Shown: positions 14,688 to 22,142, counted from the first letter of the stretch. The stretch is 24,156 nt of DNA from Alangreenwoodia sp963602445 (GCA_963602445.1 CAVCIY010000029.1:1-24156); one strand, 5' to 3'. The notes: generated by a model from the letters alone, not told the origin. Numbers and translations are program-made.

Positions 14688-16046
14688 ATGGAAAGAGAAA
14701 AATTTGGCACCCGACTCGGGTTCATCCTCATGAGCGCAGGATGTGCCATCGGAGTCGGAAATGTCTGGAAGTTTCCTTATCTTGCCGGCGAAAACGGCGG
14801 CGGAGCTTTCGTACTTATTTATCTTATTTGTCTTATACTTCTCGGTATACCTGTAATGACTGTGGAATTCACTCTCGGCCGTGCAAGCCAGAAGAGTCCT
14901 GTAAGGCTCTACCAGGCGCTTGAAAAGCCGGGTCACAAGTGGCATATTCACGGATATTTCGCACTTCTCGGAAATGTTGTTCTCATGATGTTCTACACAG
15001 TAGTTTGCGGCTGGATGTTTTATTATTTCGTTCAAACTGCTCGCGGCAAATTTACGGGTCTGGACACTGCGGGTGTCGGAGATGCTTTCAGCTCACTTCT
15101 CGCAAGCCCTTCCACGCTTATTATCTACAGTGCGGTCGTAGTTATTCTCGGATGCCTCATCTGTGCCTTCAGCCTTCAGGGCGGGCTCGAACAGATTACA
15201 AAATATATGATGCTTCTCCTTCTTGCAATCATGGTCGTGCTTGCGATACATTCTTTCACTATGGACGGTGCAAAGGAAGGTCTTTCATTTTATCTCAAGC
15301 CTGACTTCAGCAAGGTTTCAGGCTCCGTTGTTGTAGCCGCAATGAACCAGGCATTCTTTACACTGAGTATCGGTATGGGCTCTATGGCTATCTTCGGAAG
15401 CTATATAGACAAAGAACATTCGCTCCTCGGAGAATCCATAAATGTAGTTATCCTTGATACATTCGTTGCTATCGTATCAGGTCTGATCATTTTCCCTGCA
15501 TGCTTCACTTACGGTGTAGACTCAGCATCAGGTCCAAGCCTTATCTTCGTGACGCTGCCAAACATCTTCAACAACATGTCAAACGGCAGACTCTGGGGCG
15601 CTTTATTCTTCCTGTTTATGTCATTTGCGGCATTCTCAACAGTTCTTGCTGTATTTGAAAATATCAGTGCATGCTTCCGTGACATCACAGGATGGAGCAG
15701 AAAGAAGACTTCTGTCATCCTCTGCATCGGCTTATTCCTTCTTTCACTGCCATGCGCGCTCGGCTTCAACATCTGGTCAGGCGTCACTCCGTTTGGCGAA
15801 GGAACAGGCATCATGGATCTCGAGGACTTTATCGTATCAAATTGCCTGCTTCCTCTCGGTTCAATTGTATTTGTTCTTTTCGCAGTGCTTAAGAAAGGCT
15901 GGGGATGGGACAACTTTATTAAGGAAGCAAATACAGGCAAAGGCCTTAAGATGAAAAATTGGATGAGACTTTATATGACTATAGTACTCCCGTTGATCAT
16001 CATCGTTATATTTATTGTGGGTGTTCGTCCGTTCTTAAATATTTAA
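14688..16046 (+). CDS. NSS-family sodium-dependent transporter, copy 1
   Basis: A 452-residue sodium:neurotransmitter symporter family protein, probably an amino acid importer of the LeuT fold with about 11 transmembrane segments, as in short bacterial members. The unwound TM1 sodium and substrate site GCAIGVGNVWKFPYLAGENGGG follows the MEREKFGTRLGF N-terminus. ATG 14688 has AAGGAG about 6 nt upstream; the frame is open further up without a ribosome site. Substrate is unknown, perhaps a hydrophobic amino acid. It is a tandem paralogue of the next gene, identical over the first part and about 90 percent identical later by eye. It has its own promoter, divergent from MATE. Confidence 0.94.
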   Translation: MEREKFGTRLGFILMSAGCAIGVGNVWKFPYLAGENGGGAFVLIYLICLILLGIPVMTVEFTLGRASQKSPVRLYQALEKPGHKWHIHGYFALLGNVVLMMFYTVVCGWMFYYFVQTARGKFTGLDTAGVGDAFSSLLASPSTLIIYSAVVVILGCLICAFSLQGGLEQITKYMMLLLLAIMVVLAIHSFTMDGAKEGLSFYLKPDFSKVSGSVVVAAMNQAFFTLSIGMGSMAIFGSYIDKEHSLLGESINVVILDTFVAIVSGLIIFPACFTYGVDSASGPSLIFVTLPNIFNNMSNGRLWGALFFLFMSFAAFSTVLAVFENISACFRDITGWSRKKTSVILCIGLFLLSLPCALGFNIWSGVTPFGEGTGIMDLEDFIVSNCLLPLGSIVFVLFAVLKKGWGWDNFIKEANTGKGLKMKNWMRLYMTIVLPLIIIVIFIVGVRPFLNI

Positions 16047-16089
16047 TAATAAGACAAGAAACATCCAAGACGCCTATAGGATAAAATCA

Positions 16090-16138
16090 AAGCCTCGCAG
16101 CATAAGCCATATATACTACGGCATGTGCCGCGGGGCTT
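16090..16138. other. Long near-perfect hairpin between the two NSS genes
   Basis: AAGCCTCGC (16090-16098) pairs with GCGGGGCTT (16130-16138) with one G-U. Inside, GCATAAGCC pairs with GGCATGTGC with one mismatch, around an 11-nt loop. There is no T-run on the plus strand, so it is not a classic terminator for NSS copy 1. The minus-strand flank is T-rich (TTTGATTTTAT). It could be a weak terminator, an RNA-stabilising 3' structure or a palindromic repeat. Confidence 0.6.
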
Positions 16139-16152
16139 AATGAAAAATGTTA

Positions 16153-16181
16153 TTTACACTTTTCATTTTTCATTATATAAT
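16153..16181 (+). promoter_or_regulatory. Promoter of the second NSS gene, inside an inverted repeat
   Basis: TTTACA (16153-16158), a 17-nt spacer and TATAAT (16176-16181) match copy 1, followed by the same TTCGGTACGCA at 16186-16196. The -35 and spacer lie within a 12-bp perfect inverted repeat (16138-16149 and 16164-16175, arm core ATGAAAAATG). The leader is about 150 nt, roughly twice that of copy 1, and holds no recognised riboswitch. Confidence 0.8.
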
Positions 16182-16343
16182 CTAGTTCGGTACGCATCTG
16201 TTTTTTTGTGCAATCAAAGAAGATATGACCGTTTGCGTCATTATCAAATGACAAAATATGATCCTTTATCACATCAATATGATTACACATGCTGCATACC
16301 TATATAGGCTTTATTATTTTATTTATTTCGTAAGGAGATTAAT

Positions 16344-17705
16344 ATGCAAAGAGAAAAATTTGGCACCCGGCTCGGGTTCATCCTCATGAGTGCAGGATGT
16401 GCCATCGGTGTCGGAAATGTCTGGAAGTTTCCTTATCTTGCCGGCGAAAACGGCGGCGGAGCTTTCGTACTTATTTATCTTATTTGTCTTATACTTCTCG
16501 GTATACCTGTAATGACTGTGGAATTCACTCTCGGCCGTGCAAGCCAGAAGAGTCCTGTAAGGCTCTACCAGGCGCTTGAAAAGCCGGGTCACAAGTGGCA
16601 TATTCACGGATATTTCGCACTTCTCGGAAATGTTGTTCTCATGATGTTCTACACAGTAGTTTGCGGCTGGATGTTTTATTATTTCGTTCAAACTGCTCGC
16701 GGCAAATTTACGGGTCTGGACACCGCGGGTGTCGGAGAAGCTTTCAACTCACTTCTCGCAAGCCCTTCTACGCTTGTTATCTACAGTGCGGTCGTAGTTG
16801 TTCTCGGATGCCTCATCTGTGCATTCAGCCTTCAGGGTGGCCTCGAAAAGATTACAAAGTATATGATGCTTCTGCTTCTTGCAATCATGGTCGTGCTCGC
16901 TATCCACTCTTTTACTATGGACGGCGCAAAAGAAGGTCTCTCATTCTACCTCAAGCCTGATTTCAGCAAGGTTACGGGCTCTGTGATAGTAGCCGCTATG
17001 AACCAGGCTTTCTTCACTCTGAGTCTTGGTATCGGCGCTATGGCTATCTTCGGAAGCTATATAGGCAAAGAGCGCTCACTGCTCGGGGAATCTATCAATG
17101 TAGTTATCCTTGATACATTTGTTGCTATCGTATCAGGTCTCATTATATTCCCTGCATGCTTTACTTACGGTGTTGACTCAGCATCAGGTCCAAGCCTTAT
17201 CTTTGTGACACTTCCAAACATCTTCAACAACATGTCAAACGGAAGGCTTTGGGGAGCTTTATTCTTCCTTTTCATGTCATTTGCCGCATTCTCCACGATA
17301 CTTGCTGTATTTGAAAATATCAGTGCATGCATCCGCGACCTTACAGGCTTAGACAGAAAGAAGACTTCCCTTATTCTTTGCATCGGCTTATTCCTTCTCT
17401 CACTGCCGTGTGCGCTTGGCTTCAATATCTGGTCAGGCATCACTCCGTTTGGTGAAGGAACAGGCATCATGGATCTTGAAGACTTTGTCGTATCAAACTG
17501 CCTGCTTCCTCTCGGTTCCCTTATATATGTTCTTTTCGCAGTACTCAAGAATGGCTGGGGATGGGATAATTTCCTTAAAGAGGCAAATGAAGGAAAAGGT
17601 CTTAAGGTTAAGAATTGGATGAGGCTTTATATAACGATAGGAGTACCTTTGATCATCATCGTTATATTTGTCATGGGTATCCTTACATTCTTCCATTTCA
17701 TATAA
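16344..17705 (+). CDS. NSS-family sodium-dependent transporter, copy 2
   Basis: A 453-residue tandem paralogue of copy 1. Apart from Gln2 for Glu2, the first roughly 126 residues are the same protein sequence. Scattered conservative changes follow (DAFSS to EAFNS, GMGSMA to GIGAMA), and the C-terminus diverges (MGILTFFHFI in place of VGVRPFLNI). The sodium-site motif in TM1 and the TM6-region sequence TLSLGIGAMAIFGSY are intact, so both copies look functional. The ATG at 16344 has AAGGAG 6 nt upstream. Differences in the second half may tune substrate range, but that is inference. Terminated by a strong bidirectional hairpin at 17804-17853. Confidence 0.94.
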   Translation: MQREKFGTRLGFILMSAGCAIGVGNVWKFPYLAGENGGGAFVLIYLICLILLGIPVMTVEFTLGRASQKSPVRLYQALEKPGHKWHIHGYFALLGNVVLMMFYTVVCGWMFYYFVQTARGKFTGLDTAGVGEAFNSLLASPSTLVIYSAVVVVLGCLICAFSLQGGLEKITKYMMLLLLAIMVVLAIHSFTMDGAKEGLSFYLKPDFSKVTGSVIVAAMNQAFFTLSLGIGAMAIFGSYIGKERSLLGESINVVILDTFVAIVSGLIIFPACFTYGVDSASGPSLIFVTLPNIFNNMSNGRLWGALFFLFMSFAAFSTILAVFENISACIRDLTGLDRKKTSLILCIGLFLLSLPCALGFNIWSGITPFGEGTGIMDLEDFVVSNCLLPLGSLIYVLFAVLKNGWGWDNFLKEANEGKGLKVKNWMRLYITIGVPLIIIVIFVMGILTFFHFI

Positions 17706-17721
17706 GGATCATCTCTTAACA

Positions 17722-17776
17722 GGTGACCGGACTTGTCACCGAAAATGCCGCATACAGCCGAACCGGCTGCCGGCAT
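17722..17776. other. Two short hairpins after NSS copy 2
   Basis: GGTGAC (17722-17727) pairs with GTCACC (17735-17740). Then ATGCCG (17745-17750) pairs with CGGCAT (17771-17776), enclosing CAGCC-GAACC-GGCTG. Neither has a T-tract. They precede the strong terminator and may shield the mRNA 3' end. Confidence 0.5.
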
Positions 17777-17803
17777 GAAAACAGAATGTACTTTTCAGCT
17801 TGA

Positions 17804-17853
17804 AAAAGCCGGGTTTCAGGTCATGTATATCATTGACCGGAAACTCGGCTTTT
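17804..17853. terminator. Bidirectional terminator between NSS copy 2 and comEA
   Basis: AAAAGCCG-GTTTC-GGTCA on the left pairs with TGACC-GAAAC-CGGCTTTT on the right, about 18 paired bases around a 10-nt loop. A-rich and T-rich flanks are present on both sides, so it can stop plus-strand NSS and minus-strand comEA transcripts. Confidence 0.92.
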
Positions 17854-17945
17854 AATAATATATAAACACAAAAATTTTGTGGTAAGCAATGAAATCAGCG
17901 GATCTCCGTTTCGTCGCAGTTTAGCAATTGACAACAGACTTCCGC

Positions 17946-18722
17946 TTAAACACATATATGATCTTTAAACTTTGCCAAAGTCTTGTCACCTATCCCGCTG
18001 ACCTCTGTCAATTCATCCACACTCTTAAACGCACCGTTTTGTTCTCTGTAATCTATGATTCGCGACGCCATCGAGGGCCCTATACCCGACAAAGTCTGAA
18101 GCTCATCTGAGGATGCTGTATTTATATTTACAAGTGCATTTTCCGAAGTCTGCGAGCCTCCAAAAGACGTTCCCGACGAAGTCGCAAGGGCACTTCCGTC
18201 TGCTGAAAATAACGAGCTAGTCACTTCAGACACATTTCCTCCGGACTTTTGAATTTCGGCCACCTCATCTGCTGTGGGAACATATATTTTCTGCCCGTCT
18301 GTACATTCCGAAGCCATATTTATGTACTTGGTTTCCGCTCCGGAAGCTGTGCCTCCCGCAGCCTCAATCGCCTCAAAAACTCTTGATCCCTCCGGTATAC
18401 TGACTACTTTCGGCTGAGAAACTGCTCCTCCCACATCTACATAAATATATCCGTCGGCACTTTTTTCATCTTCCTCACTGTCACCTAACCCCTCTGAATC
18501 CGAATCTTTTTCTCCGTCCTTCCCGGATTTCTTTTCGCTATCTTTACTTTCATCTGAATCATCACTTTTCCCTTCGCTGATAATTATCCTGTCCTTGCCG
18601 CTGCCCGAATTGTGAGAACTTATCTCCGGTTTGATCAAATACTTATAGCATAGCGCTACAAGAACTATGACAAGAATAATTATCAATTTTTTATACTTTC
18701 TTTTCTTTTTAATATTCTCCAT
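17946..18722 (-). CDS. comEA: ComEA-family competence DNA-binding protein
   Basis: A membrane-anchored DNA receptor for natural transformation, 258 residues. A basic N-terminus (MENIKKKRKYKK) leads into one transmembrane helix at about 13-30. A Ser/Asp/Lys-rich linker (about 40-92) is followed by an SLBB domain (about 94-150, YVDVGGAVSQPKVVSIPEG) and a C-terminal double helix-hairpin-helix (about 197-258, LVNINTASSDELQTLSGIG and VSGIGDKTLAKF). The start is fixed at 18722: an in-frame ATG at 18758 lies inside the predicted promoter, upstream of the transcription start. comEB and comEC are not next to it; the gene is monocistronic between a promoter and a terminator. The charged linker is longer than in the Bacillus protein. 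Confidence 0.92.
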   Translation of the reverse strand: MENIKKKRKYKKLIIILVIVLVALCYKYLIKPEISSHNSGSGKDRIIISEGKSDDSDESKDSEKKSGKDGEKDSDSEGLGDSEEDEKSADGYIYVDVGGAVSQPKVVSIPEGSRVFEAIEAAGGTASGAETKYINMASECTDGQKIYVPTADEVAEIQKSGGNVSEVTSSLFSADGSALATSSGTSFGGSQTSENALVNINTASSDELQTLSGIGPSMASRIIDYREQNGAFKSVDELTEVSGIGDKTLAKFKDHICV

Positions 18723-18745
18723 TTCCCTCTCCCCTCCGTACAATG

Positions 18746-18774
18746 ATGATAAATCCATTTCCAGTATTTGTCAA
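18746..18774 (-). promoter_or_regulatory. Promoter of comEA
   Basis: TTGACA (18769-18774) and TATCAT (18746-18751) are 17 nt apart on the minus strand, giving a leader of only about 17 nt before the ATG at 18722. It is divergent from the tRNA promoter. Confidence 0.8.
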
Positions 18775-18822
18775 TAATTATTTTGTAATTTTTTCCAATT
18801 TATTTTTCTGTTTTTTTAATAC

Positions 18823-18851
18823 TTGCGCGTATAAAATAATAGTGTTAAAAT
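18823..18851 (+). promoter_or_regulatory. Likely promoter of the tRNA-Ser gene
   Basis: TTGCGC (18823-18828), 17 nt, then TAAAAT (18846-18851). The -35 match is only 3/6 but the -10 is 5/6. It would give a 5' leader of about 120 nt, long for a tRNA, containing a hairpin and a tandem repeat. Confidence 0.55.
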
Positions 18852-18896
18852 GTTCTTGCGTGTTTTTCATGCGATTCACAGATGGCAGGAAAATCG

Positions 18897-18920
18897 AAGG
18901 ATATTACCTAAAATATCCTT
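18897..18920 (+). other. Hairpin in the tRNA-Ser leader
   Basis: AAGGATATT (18897-18905) and AATATCCTT (18912-18920) are perfect 9-bp arms with the loop ACCTAA. No T-run follows. Confidence 0.55.
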
Positions 18921-18923
18921 GAG

Positions 18924-18982
18924 GATATTCCGGAAGATATGAAAATATCCGAAAGATATGAAGACATCCGGAAGATATGCGG
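18924..18982 (+). repeat. 20-bp tandem repeat running into the tRNA gene
   Basis: Three units (18924-18943, 18944-18963, 18964-18982) have the form ATATCCGGAAGATATGAA, with 1-4 changes. The last unit reaches the first bases of the mature tRNA at 18981, so the RNase P site lies inside the repeat. Confidence 0.75.
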
Positions 18983-19069
18983 AGACGTATCGAAGCGGTC
19001 ATAACGAGCTCGACTCGAAATCGAGTTGCCCGAAAGGGCACGTGGGTTCGAATCCCACCGTCTCCGCCA
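18981..19069 (+). tRNA. tRNA-Ser (anticodon CGA)
   Basis: A type II cloverleaf. The acceptor stem is GGAGACG with CGTCTCC and discriminator G, with CCA encoded (19067-19069). The D stem is TCG/CGA. The anticodon stem CTCGA/TCGAG holds the loop CTCGAAA, giving anticodon CGA that reads UCG serine codons. The long variable arm is GCCC-GAAA-GGGC, and the T arm is GTGGG-TTCGAAT-CCCAC. The long variable arm and discriminator G support serine over leucine. It is a single tRNA followed by a strong terminator. Confidence 0.96.
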
Positions 19070-19073
19070 ATTA

Positions 19074-19110
19074 CAAGGTTTTTGTTACGAGCAAAAACCT
19101 TGTTTTTTTT
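19074..19110 (+). terminator. Rho-independent terminator of tRNA-Ser
   Basis: CAAGGTTTTTG and CAAAAACCTTG form a perfect 11-bp stem with loop TTACGAG, followed by eight T. Confidence 0.97.
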
Positions 19111-19174
19111 AGCAAAAACTTTATGAGTTCCCTCACGAGCACCCTGTTCAAGAGAAGCGACGCACAAGTATGTC

Positions 19175-19390
19175 TTAAAATGAATTATCGTATTTTCTGT
19201 TACACTCAAGCTGAACATCATAAAAATCTTGAACATCATCGCCGTCTATCCAGCCACCCTCTTTAACTGAGGCTTCGCCTTTTGCAAGCTGCGACATCAA
19301 CTTTATTGTTGCTTTTGTCATTTCATATTCTTCCATATCCACAATAAAATATTTTCCCCTGCCGTTTTTCGTTAAAAAAACAGGTGCGTC
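19175..19390 (-). pseudogene. Phd/YefM-type antitoxin remnant, N-terminus lost
   Basis: Seventy residues starting DAPVFLTKNGRGKYFIVDMEEYE match the middle and C-terminal parts of Phd/YefM antitoxins. They continue as LMSQLAKGEASVKEGGWIDGDDV. The DNA-binding N-terminal strand and helix that should come first (roughly 25 residues) are missing. The open frame upstream (to 19474) encodes unrelated sequence ending in AGQKSPCKQAV, so a junction lies at about 19390. No RelE or Doc toxin follows toward the tRNA. I read this as a decayed antitoxin, perhaps left by a mobile element near the tRNA gene. It may still be a short expressed orphan. Confidence 0.6.
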
Positions 19391-19610
19391 AACCGCTTGC
19401 TTGCAAGGGGATTTTTGCCCAGCCGTCAAATAATACAGCCGCACGAAAATGCAAACAAGCATATTAAAAACCACCTCGCCGATATATTTTCATATCATAG
19501 TGACAGTCATAATGCTTGAATCCCTTAAAATTACCTCATTTTTACAATTTTCCGTTCAAATGCAAAAATCGCTGCATCCCTTTATTTTATCTGTAATAAC
19601 GAAAAAAAAA

Positions 19611-19653
19611 CGCCAAAATCCATATTTTGATATGGATTTTAGGCGGTTTTTTT
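19611..19653. terminator. Bidirectional terminator after the PII-like operon
   Basis: CGCC-AAAATCCATAT (19611-19625) pairs with ATATGGATTTT-A-GGCG (19630-19645), with a TTTG loop. Nine A precede it and eight T follow it, so it can work on both strands. Its minus-strand role is to end the orphan 3' fragment and hence the DUF1538-PII transcript. Between it and 19390 I see no gene. Confidence 0.92.
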
Positions 19654-19864
19654 ACAGTTTTTGCCACAAACTAAGCTGTGAATCTTTTGCGGCATCAGTC
19701 ACAGACGTTTCATTTTTTTCAATCGGCGCGGTTTTAATGACAAATTGGACGGAGTCCACATTTGTATTTTTGTCGGAGACAAAGGATACCGTTTCATCGT
19801 CGCCGCCGCTGATGCCGGATATCATAGAATCTATCTCATCACTGATTTGTGTGTCGATATCTGC
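19652..19864 (-). pseudogene. Orphan 3' end of a lost gene, perhaps an MMPL/RND-type exporter
   Basis: Seventy sense codons precede a TAA. The readable sequence includes ETVSFVSDKNTNVDSVQFVIKT and ends in LWQKL. An in-frame TAA sits directly before the first codon and only 10 bp separate the fragment from the PII-like stop, so the 5' part of the gene is gone. From memory the SFVSDKN..VQFVIKT ending resembles the C-termini of clostridial MMPL/RND exporters, but I cannot confirm that. A 57-residue version from ATG 19825 is possible but has no obvious ribosome site. Confidence 0.45.
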
Positions 19865-19874
19865 TTAACTTTTT

Positions 19875-20543
19875 TCATTCCGGAATTTCGTTCATCCCGA
19901 ATCCCGCAACTGACGACACCGGAAGCGAGAAAAGAATTGCTCCGGCATCAGTACCGGGGCCTGCATCCTTCAGGACAGCCTGCATTATTTCGGTTTTCTG
20001 TTCTTTCTTTGCAGCAATAAGAATGACTTCCTTCTCACCTGCGATAGATATATTCAGGAATTTAGCCATTTCCTTAGATGTGGTGCCTTTGCCGTGGATC
20101 ACCGTACCGCCCGCGGCACCGGCCAAGCGGGCTGCGTTCATTACATCATCGGTTCTTCCTTCGTTGGCTATTATTATAATAAGCTCATACCGGCTGCTGA
20201 CCTGCGGCATACTCTTTACGGGTTTTTCTCCCTCGCTCAAGATATTTACCATATTTCCCCCTCCTATGCTTTTTATCGGCATTGACATAACCACTCCGTG
20301 TCCCGGAACACCGATATAAAGTCTTCTCTTAATCTCCTGTATCAGTTTTGAAGCTTTATTTGTATTTGCGACTGACATTACGATTCTTTTTTTGGATGAC
20401 TCGATTCCGAGCAGATCAAGCATGCTCTGCGACGCTGTTCCTCGCCCCATAAAGGTCATTGAAACAGGAACGGAAAGCTCGTCATGAATCATTATAAGTT
20501 CTTCTAATTTTTGCGGCGAAATGATGGATATTATAAAATTCAT
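19875..20543 (-). CDS. Tandem PII-like signalling protein associated with DUF1538
   Basis: The 222 residues form two ferredoxin-like halves (about 1-105 and 115-222) of the PII/GlnK superfamily. The first contains GRGTASQSMLDLLGI and the second GKGTTSKEMAKFLNI, both equivalent to the T-loop and following helix. Single PII proteins are about 110 residues, so this is a duplicated form. The T-loop tyrosine region of classical GlnB is not recognisable, so the ligand may not be the usual ATP plus 2-oxoglutarate. The gene overlaps the DUF1538 stop as ATGA, and by analogy with GlnK-AmtB it probably regulates that membrane protein. This pairing is known in Firmicutes, but the mechanism is not established as far as I know. 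Confidence 0.85.
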   Translation of the reverse strand: MNFIISIISPQKLEELIMIHDELSVPVSMTFMGRGTASQSMLDLLGIESSKKRIVMSVANTNKASKLIQEIKRRLYIGVPGHGVVMSMPIKSIGGGNMVNILSEGEKPVKSMPQVSSRYELIIIIANEGRTDDVMNAARLAGAAGGTVIHGKGTTSKEMAKFLNISIAGEKEVILIAAKKEQKTEIMQAVLKDAGPGTDAGAILFSLPVSSVAGFGMNEIPE

Positions 20544-22081
20544 ATGTCATCCTCCTCCCAAAATTCAACGACTGCAAGATCATCACATGAGATTTTGGCT
20601 CCGAATGCTGATTTTTTCCTGCGCTCAGAAATAAAGCCGATAGTCTGAATTGACAAAAGAGGCATCATTGCCACCATGGCAACAAGTCCGAAAGCATCTG
20701 TCAAAATATTGCCGCCGAGTGCCGAGCAGGCTCCTATCACAAATTGGAGCATAAATGTAGCTGTCATAGGTCCGGATGCTACCCCGCCCGAGTCAAAGGC
20801 AATAGCTGTGTAGATATCCGGAACAAAGAATGAAAGTATCAGGGCAATGGCATATCCCGGAACGAGGAACCACATGAGACTTATTCCCGTCACTACCCGA
20901 AGCATCGACAATCCCATAGCGAGTGCAATTGCAACTGAAAGGCTGTATTTTATGGATTTTCCCGAAATAGCTCCGGCGCTGACCTCCTCGATCTGCTTCT
21001 CAAGAACAACAACCGCAGGCTCTGCCGATATTACAAACCAGCCGAGCAGCGCGGAAATCGGGATGAGAAGATATTTGGTCCATCCGGTGCTGACGGCTTT
21101 TCCGAGAACTGCTCCCAGTGCCGAAAAACCGACATTTACTCCTGTAAGGAACAAAACGAGTCCGACATATGTATACAAAAGCCCGATGCAAATCTTTACA
21201 AAACTCCTGCGTGAAAGATGAAGCGAGAAAATCTGAAACAGTATGAAAATCACTATGATCGGAACAAGGGCAAGAGCCACTTCCTTCATATATGTCGGTA
21301 CAGCCGAAAAATATGCCGTGCCAATCTGCGATGTATTTGTATATGATACATCTGTAATCTCCACAACTCCGCTCTTTTTCGAGCTGAACAGTCCGAGTAA
21401 AAGTACAGAAAGAATAGGCCCTACCGAGCAGAGTGAAACAAGACCGAAACTGTCTGCTTCAGCACCTTTGTCGCTTCTTATATTTGCGACTCCGACTCCG
21501 AAAGCAAGTATAAAAGGAACCGTCATCGGTCCGGTTGTAACACCACCGGAATCAAAAGCAATTCCGAGAAAATCAACATCAGTGATTGCAGCCAGCGCAA
21601 ATATAATTGCGTAGCATCCAAGAAGAATATATCTTAGCTTGGCGCCTGTCAAAATGCGCAGCATACAAACGGAAAGGAAGAAACCTACTCCGGTACCGAC
21701 AACAATAAGCAATAAATACTTCGGTATGTGAGGTACTGTTTCGGCCAAAACTTGCAGATCAGGTTCAGCTATCGTTACGGCAAAGCCGAGAATAAAGCTG
21801 ACTAACAGTATGAGAAAAACATTTTTGGAAGCTGTAAGCGCTGTACCGATTTTGCTTCCTATAGGATTCATGGAAAGTTCGGCCCCGAGCGAAAACAGTC
21901 CCATCCCCAAAAATAGAAAGAGTGTTCCGACAATAAAACTGAACATCAAATCCGTAGGAAGCGGCGAAATCGTCAGCGACAATATCAGGACAACTGCCAC
22001 AATCGGCAATATACTGCTCGCCGACTCTATTATTTTCTCACGTACATGACTATATATATGTAAAAGGCGTTTTTTTGCCAT
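20540..22081 (-). CDS. DUF1538-family membrane protein, probable transporter
   Basis: A 513-residue integral membrane protein with an internal duplication. Hallmark IAFDSGGV.(T/S)GPMT motifs lie at about 174-187 and 427-440, AEP...VL at about 105 and 354, and D(S/A)FGLV at about 210 and 462, so the halves are about 250 residues apart. Such inverted or tandem repeats are typical of secondary transporters, but the substrate is unknown. The start at 22081 has AGGAG 8 nt upstream; an earlier in-frame ATG at 22111 has none. It lies about 60 bp after the nicotinamidase-like gene and overlaps the PII-like gene by 4 bp. Confidence 0.87.
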   Translation of the reverse strand: MAKKRLLHIYSHVREKIIESASSILPIVAVVLILSLTISPLPTDLMFSFIVGTLFLFLGMGLFSLGAELSMNPIGSKIGTALTASKNVFLILLVSFILGFAVTIAEPDLQVLAETVPHIPKYLLLIVVGTGVGFFLSVCMLRILTGAKLRYILLGCYAIIFALAAITDVDFLGIAFDSGGVTTGPMTVPFILAFGVGVANIRSDKGAEADSFGLVSLCSVGPILSVLLLGLFSSKKSGVVEITDVSYTNTSQIGTAYFSAVPTYMKEVALALVPIIVIFILFQIFSLHLSRRSFVKICIGLLYTYVGLVLFLTGVNVGFSALGAVLGKAVSTGWTKYLLIPISALLGWFVISAEPAVVVLEKQIEEVSAGAISGKSIKYSLSVAIALAMGLSMLRVVTGISLMWFLVPGYAIALILSFFVPDIYTAIAFDSGGVASGPMTATFMLQFVIGACSALGGNILTDAFGLVAMVAMMPLLSIQTIGFISERRKKSAFGAKISCDDLAVVEFWEEDDI

Positions 22082-22142
22082 CAATATATCTCCTCTCATA
22101 TCATTTATCATTTTGCATTATTTCACATGAATTTGCCAACTT

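Noticed and set aside
14613..15035. Antisense open frames conserved in both symporter copies (also 16323-16691)
   Set aside because: They are identical only because the underlying NSS sequence is duplicated and identical there; they have no ribosome site or promoter of their own.
18723..18758. A longer comEA start at 18758
   Set aside because: The ATG falls within the predicted promoter region, upstream of the likely transcription start, and the 12 extra residues would precede a normal basic N-terminus.
18981..19110. Attachment-site duplication of the tRNA-Ser 3' end
   Set aside because: No second copy of the GTGGGTTCGAATCCCAC segment was seen in the rest of the window.
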